Positions 62,830 to 64,000 of a stretch of 64,000 nt of DNA are shown here, piece after piece. Under the pieces are notes generated by a model. It was not told the DNA's origin. It saw only the letters and a list, made by a program, of their open reading frames with translations, and did no database searches. Source of the stretch: Gloeotrichia echinulata CP02 (GTDB taxonomy: Bacteria > Cyanobacteriota > Cyanobacteriia > Cyanobacteriales > Nostocaceae); the NCBI GenBank assembly GCA_038087035.1, contig CP051187.1:4717001-4781000 (forward strand), read 5' to 3'. The position numbers and the translations under genes are program-made. Numbering within the stretch: the stretch's first letter is position 1; each line of letters begins with the position of its first letter.

Positions 62830-63489
62830 TTAGCGACCACGTAAGAAACCGTAAATCTGGTTGAGATAACTTTCCCACACGTTGGTTGTCAGTGCCAGGG
62901 TTTCAGCACTGGGTACAAAATCTTCAATTCGCAATCCCCGTGTTCTAATTTCCTGTGGATTTTGCAACAGGTAGGCGGGGACTTTAATTGTCGGGGTGTT
63001 GAATGCTAGGGTAATCTCAGCAGTATTGACTTGCGGTAGGATGGCATTGCCTTGCACGTCTGAGATGTTGGCTGAGGTATTTGCTGGGGCTAAAGCCACC
63101 AAGCTGCTAGATGGCGGTAGAGCGCCAACAGGGGACCTAACTAGGAAGTAGGCGATCGCTGGTGTACTTGATAGCAGTAAAATTGCTAGAGACCATCCCA
63201 GTAAGTAGCCTCCTGGTTCTTTGATACCGCCCTTTTCAATTTTTTGGGCAGCAAAAATCAACATTAATGTCGATGCTCCCAGAGGCTTTAGCGGAAATGA
63301 TACCAATCGCCACAAAGAGGCCACAGCTGGCTCATTGGGGTTAACAAACGCCAGCACTAAGACCAGCGACAAAAGTCCTAACACTACGCGCCCTAAAAAA
63401 GTCCCCTTGGGATAGAATCTCTGGAACAGGGAAAAGGCAACAGTGCCAATCAATAGCCACACTAGTATCAACGTGAGCGTTCTAAACAT
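62830..63489 (-). CDS. Membrane protein, hypothetical
   Basis: 219 residues. An N-terminal helix (TLTLILVWLLIGTVAFSLF) and two to three more (VVLGLLSLVLVLAFV, TLMLIFAAQ, GWSLAILLLSSTPAIAYFLV) are followed by a soluble C-terminus (TPTIKVPAYLLQNPQEIRTRGLRIEDFVPSAETLALTTN) with no recognised motif. The hydrophobic half resembles the front of YdcF-type proteins, but the DUF218 catalytic part is absent, so it could be a truncated form or a distinct family. Codon use is normal. Confidence 0.6.
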   Translation of the reverse strand: MFRTLTLILVWLLIGTVAFSLFQRFYPKGTFLGRVVLGLLSLVLVLAFVNPNEPAVASLWRLVSFPLKPLGASTLMLIFAAQKIEKGGIKEPGGYLLGWSLAILLLSSTPAIAYFLVRSPVGALPPSSSLVALAPANTSANISDVQGNAILPQVNTAEITLAFNTPTIKVPAYLLQNPQEIRTRGLRIEDFVPSAETLALTTNVWESYLNQIYGFLRGR

Positions 63490-63739
63490 AGATTAACTCT
63501 CAAATTATCTGGTGCGGTCAGCCTAGAGGTATTGGGAAGTGGATTTATTTTATCGTCAAATTGTAATCGTACCGTTACCTGACTCAAAATACCTCAATCC
63601 TCACACCAAAAGACTACCGTCGTAGTGATTTTAGTGCAATTTTTTGACACTGCGTCCATTATTTGTAATTTTTCAGATGAGTAATGTGGCACCAGTAACT
63701 TAAATTAATTGAGTAGGTATCAATTCACAAGGAAAAACT

Positions 63740-64000
63740 ATGTCGTCGGCACAGCAAACTATTTTAGTCACCGGGGGCGCTGGATACATTGGCTCCCATA
63801 CGGTGCTGGCTCTCAAGCAAGCAGGTTATAACCTCGTCATCCTTGATAATTTGGTGTATGGGCATCGCGATTTGGTCGAAAAGGTGTTACAAGTAGAACT
63901 GATTGAGGGAGATACGGGCGATCGCCCCCTACTCGATGACCTGTTTAAAACTCGCGATATTGCTGCAGTTATGCACTTTTCTGCCTATGCCTATGTAGGC
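63740..64000 (+). CDS. galE: UDP-glucose 4-epimerase, N-terminal part
   Basis: 87 residues visible, running off the window end. ILVTGGAGYIGSHTVLALKQAGYNLVILDNLVYGH is the SDR Rossmann NAD-binding start of GalE, followed by EGDTGDRPLLDDLF and AVMHFSAYAYVG. It interconverts UDP-glucose and UDP-galactose for glycan synthesis. The ATG at 63740 has AAGGAAAA just upstream. The catalytic YxxxK lies beyond the window. Confidence 0.88.
   Translation, partial: MSSAQQTILVTGGAGYIGSHTVLALKQAGYNLVILDNLVYGHRDLVEKVLQVELIEGDTGDRPLLDDLFKTRDIAAVMHFSAYAYVG

Overview
The window looks like chromosome from a filamentous, probably heterocyst-forming cyanobacterium of the Nostoc/Anabaena/Calothrix type. Evidence: frequent GCGATCGC (HIP1) octamers, long heptanucleotide tandem arrays (STRR type), tocopherol genes, a lumen-type pentapeptide protein, CobA-HemD and many degraded insertion sequences. 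No rRNA, tRNA or CRISPR array was recognised.

Layout. 1-4.7 kb: end of an Rpn-type gene, a lone antitoxin, a MITE with target duplications, a PcrA/UvrD helicase, and a VapBC-like pair whose toxin is cut by an ISL3-type MITE that also truncates an AAA ATPase. 4.8-8.4 kb: a nuclease-fold/TPR fusion with a complete IS605-type element (tnpB and tnpA divergent) abutting its start codon. 8.6-19.1 kb: pentapeptide protein, YraN, queA, TPR protein, KtrB/KtrA potassium uptake, a tocopherol-type methyltransferase and homogentisate phytyltransferase. 19.1-22.7 kb: cobA-hemD and coaE, each with its start codon inside a heptad array; a 131-unit array lies between them. 22.9-25.5 kb: tldD split by nested mobile elements, then an ISL3 transposase remnant and a P450-like fragment. 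25.7-34.3 kb: cysteine-desulfurase-like protein, standalone tnpB, Ap4A phosphorylase-like protein, J-domain protein, trpD, recN. 34.2-39.4 kb: a Uma2 gene between two copies of the recN upstream region, an ABC1 kinase, a PEP-CTERM protein. 39.9-46.5 kb: kinase/sulfatase-modifying-domain fusion, potC, glycosyltransferase, DUF1499 protein, alanine-glyoxylate-type aminotransferase. 46.7-53.6 kb: tnpB element with a probably dead nuclease and a small RHH gene, NUDIX protein with an element-derived tail, pgk, universal stress protein, VapBC, hemW. 53.8-64 kb: PIN-TRAM membrane protein, surE, sugar transferase, HupE-like protein, an ethylene-receptor-like histidine kinase, ABC exporter, 5' end of galE.

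Most genes are housekeeping and singly transcribed, with few operons. The striking content lies between them. Heptad arrays reach into coding regions and supply start codons (cobA-hemD, coaE) and stop codons (cobA-hemD, the kinase fusion, potC). Several small inverted-repeat families carry interchangeable palindromic cores. IS-derived pieces have broken at least four genes (PIN toxin, AAA ATPase, tldD, P450) and altered the ends of others (NUDIX, perhaps the nuclease-TPR protein). The best functional candidates are the ethylene-sensor kinase and the nuclease-TPR fusion.
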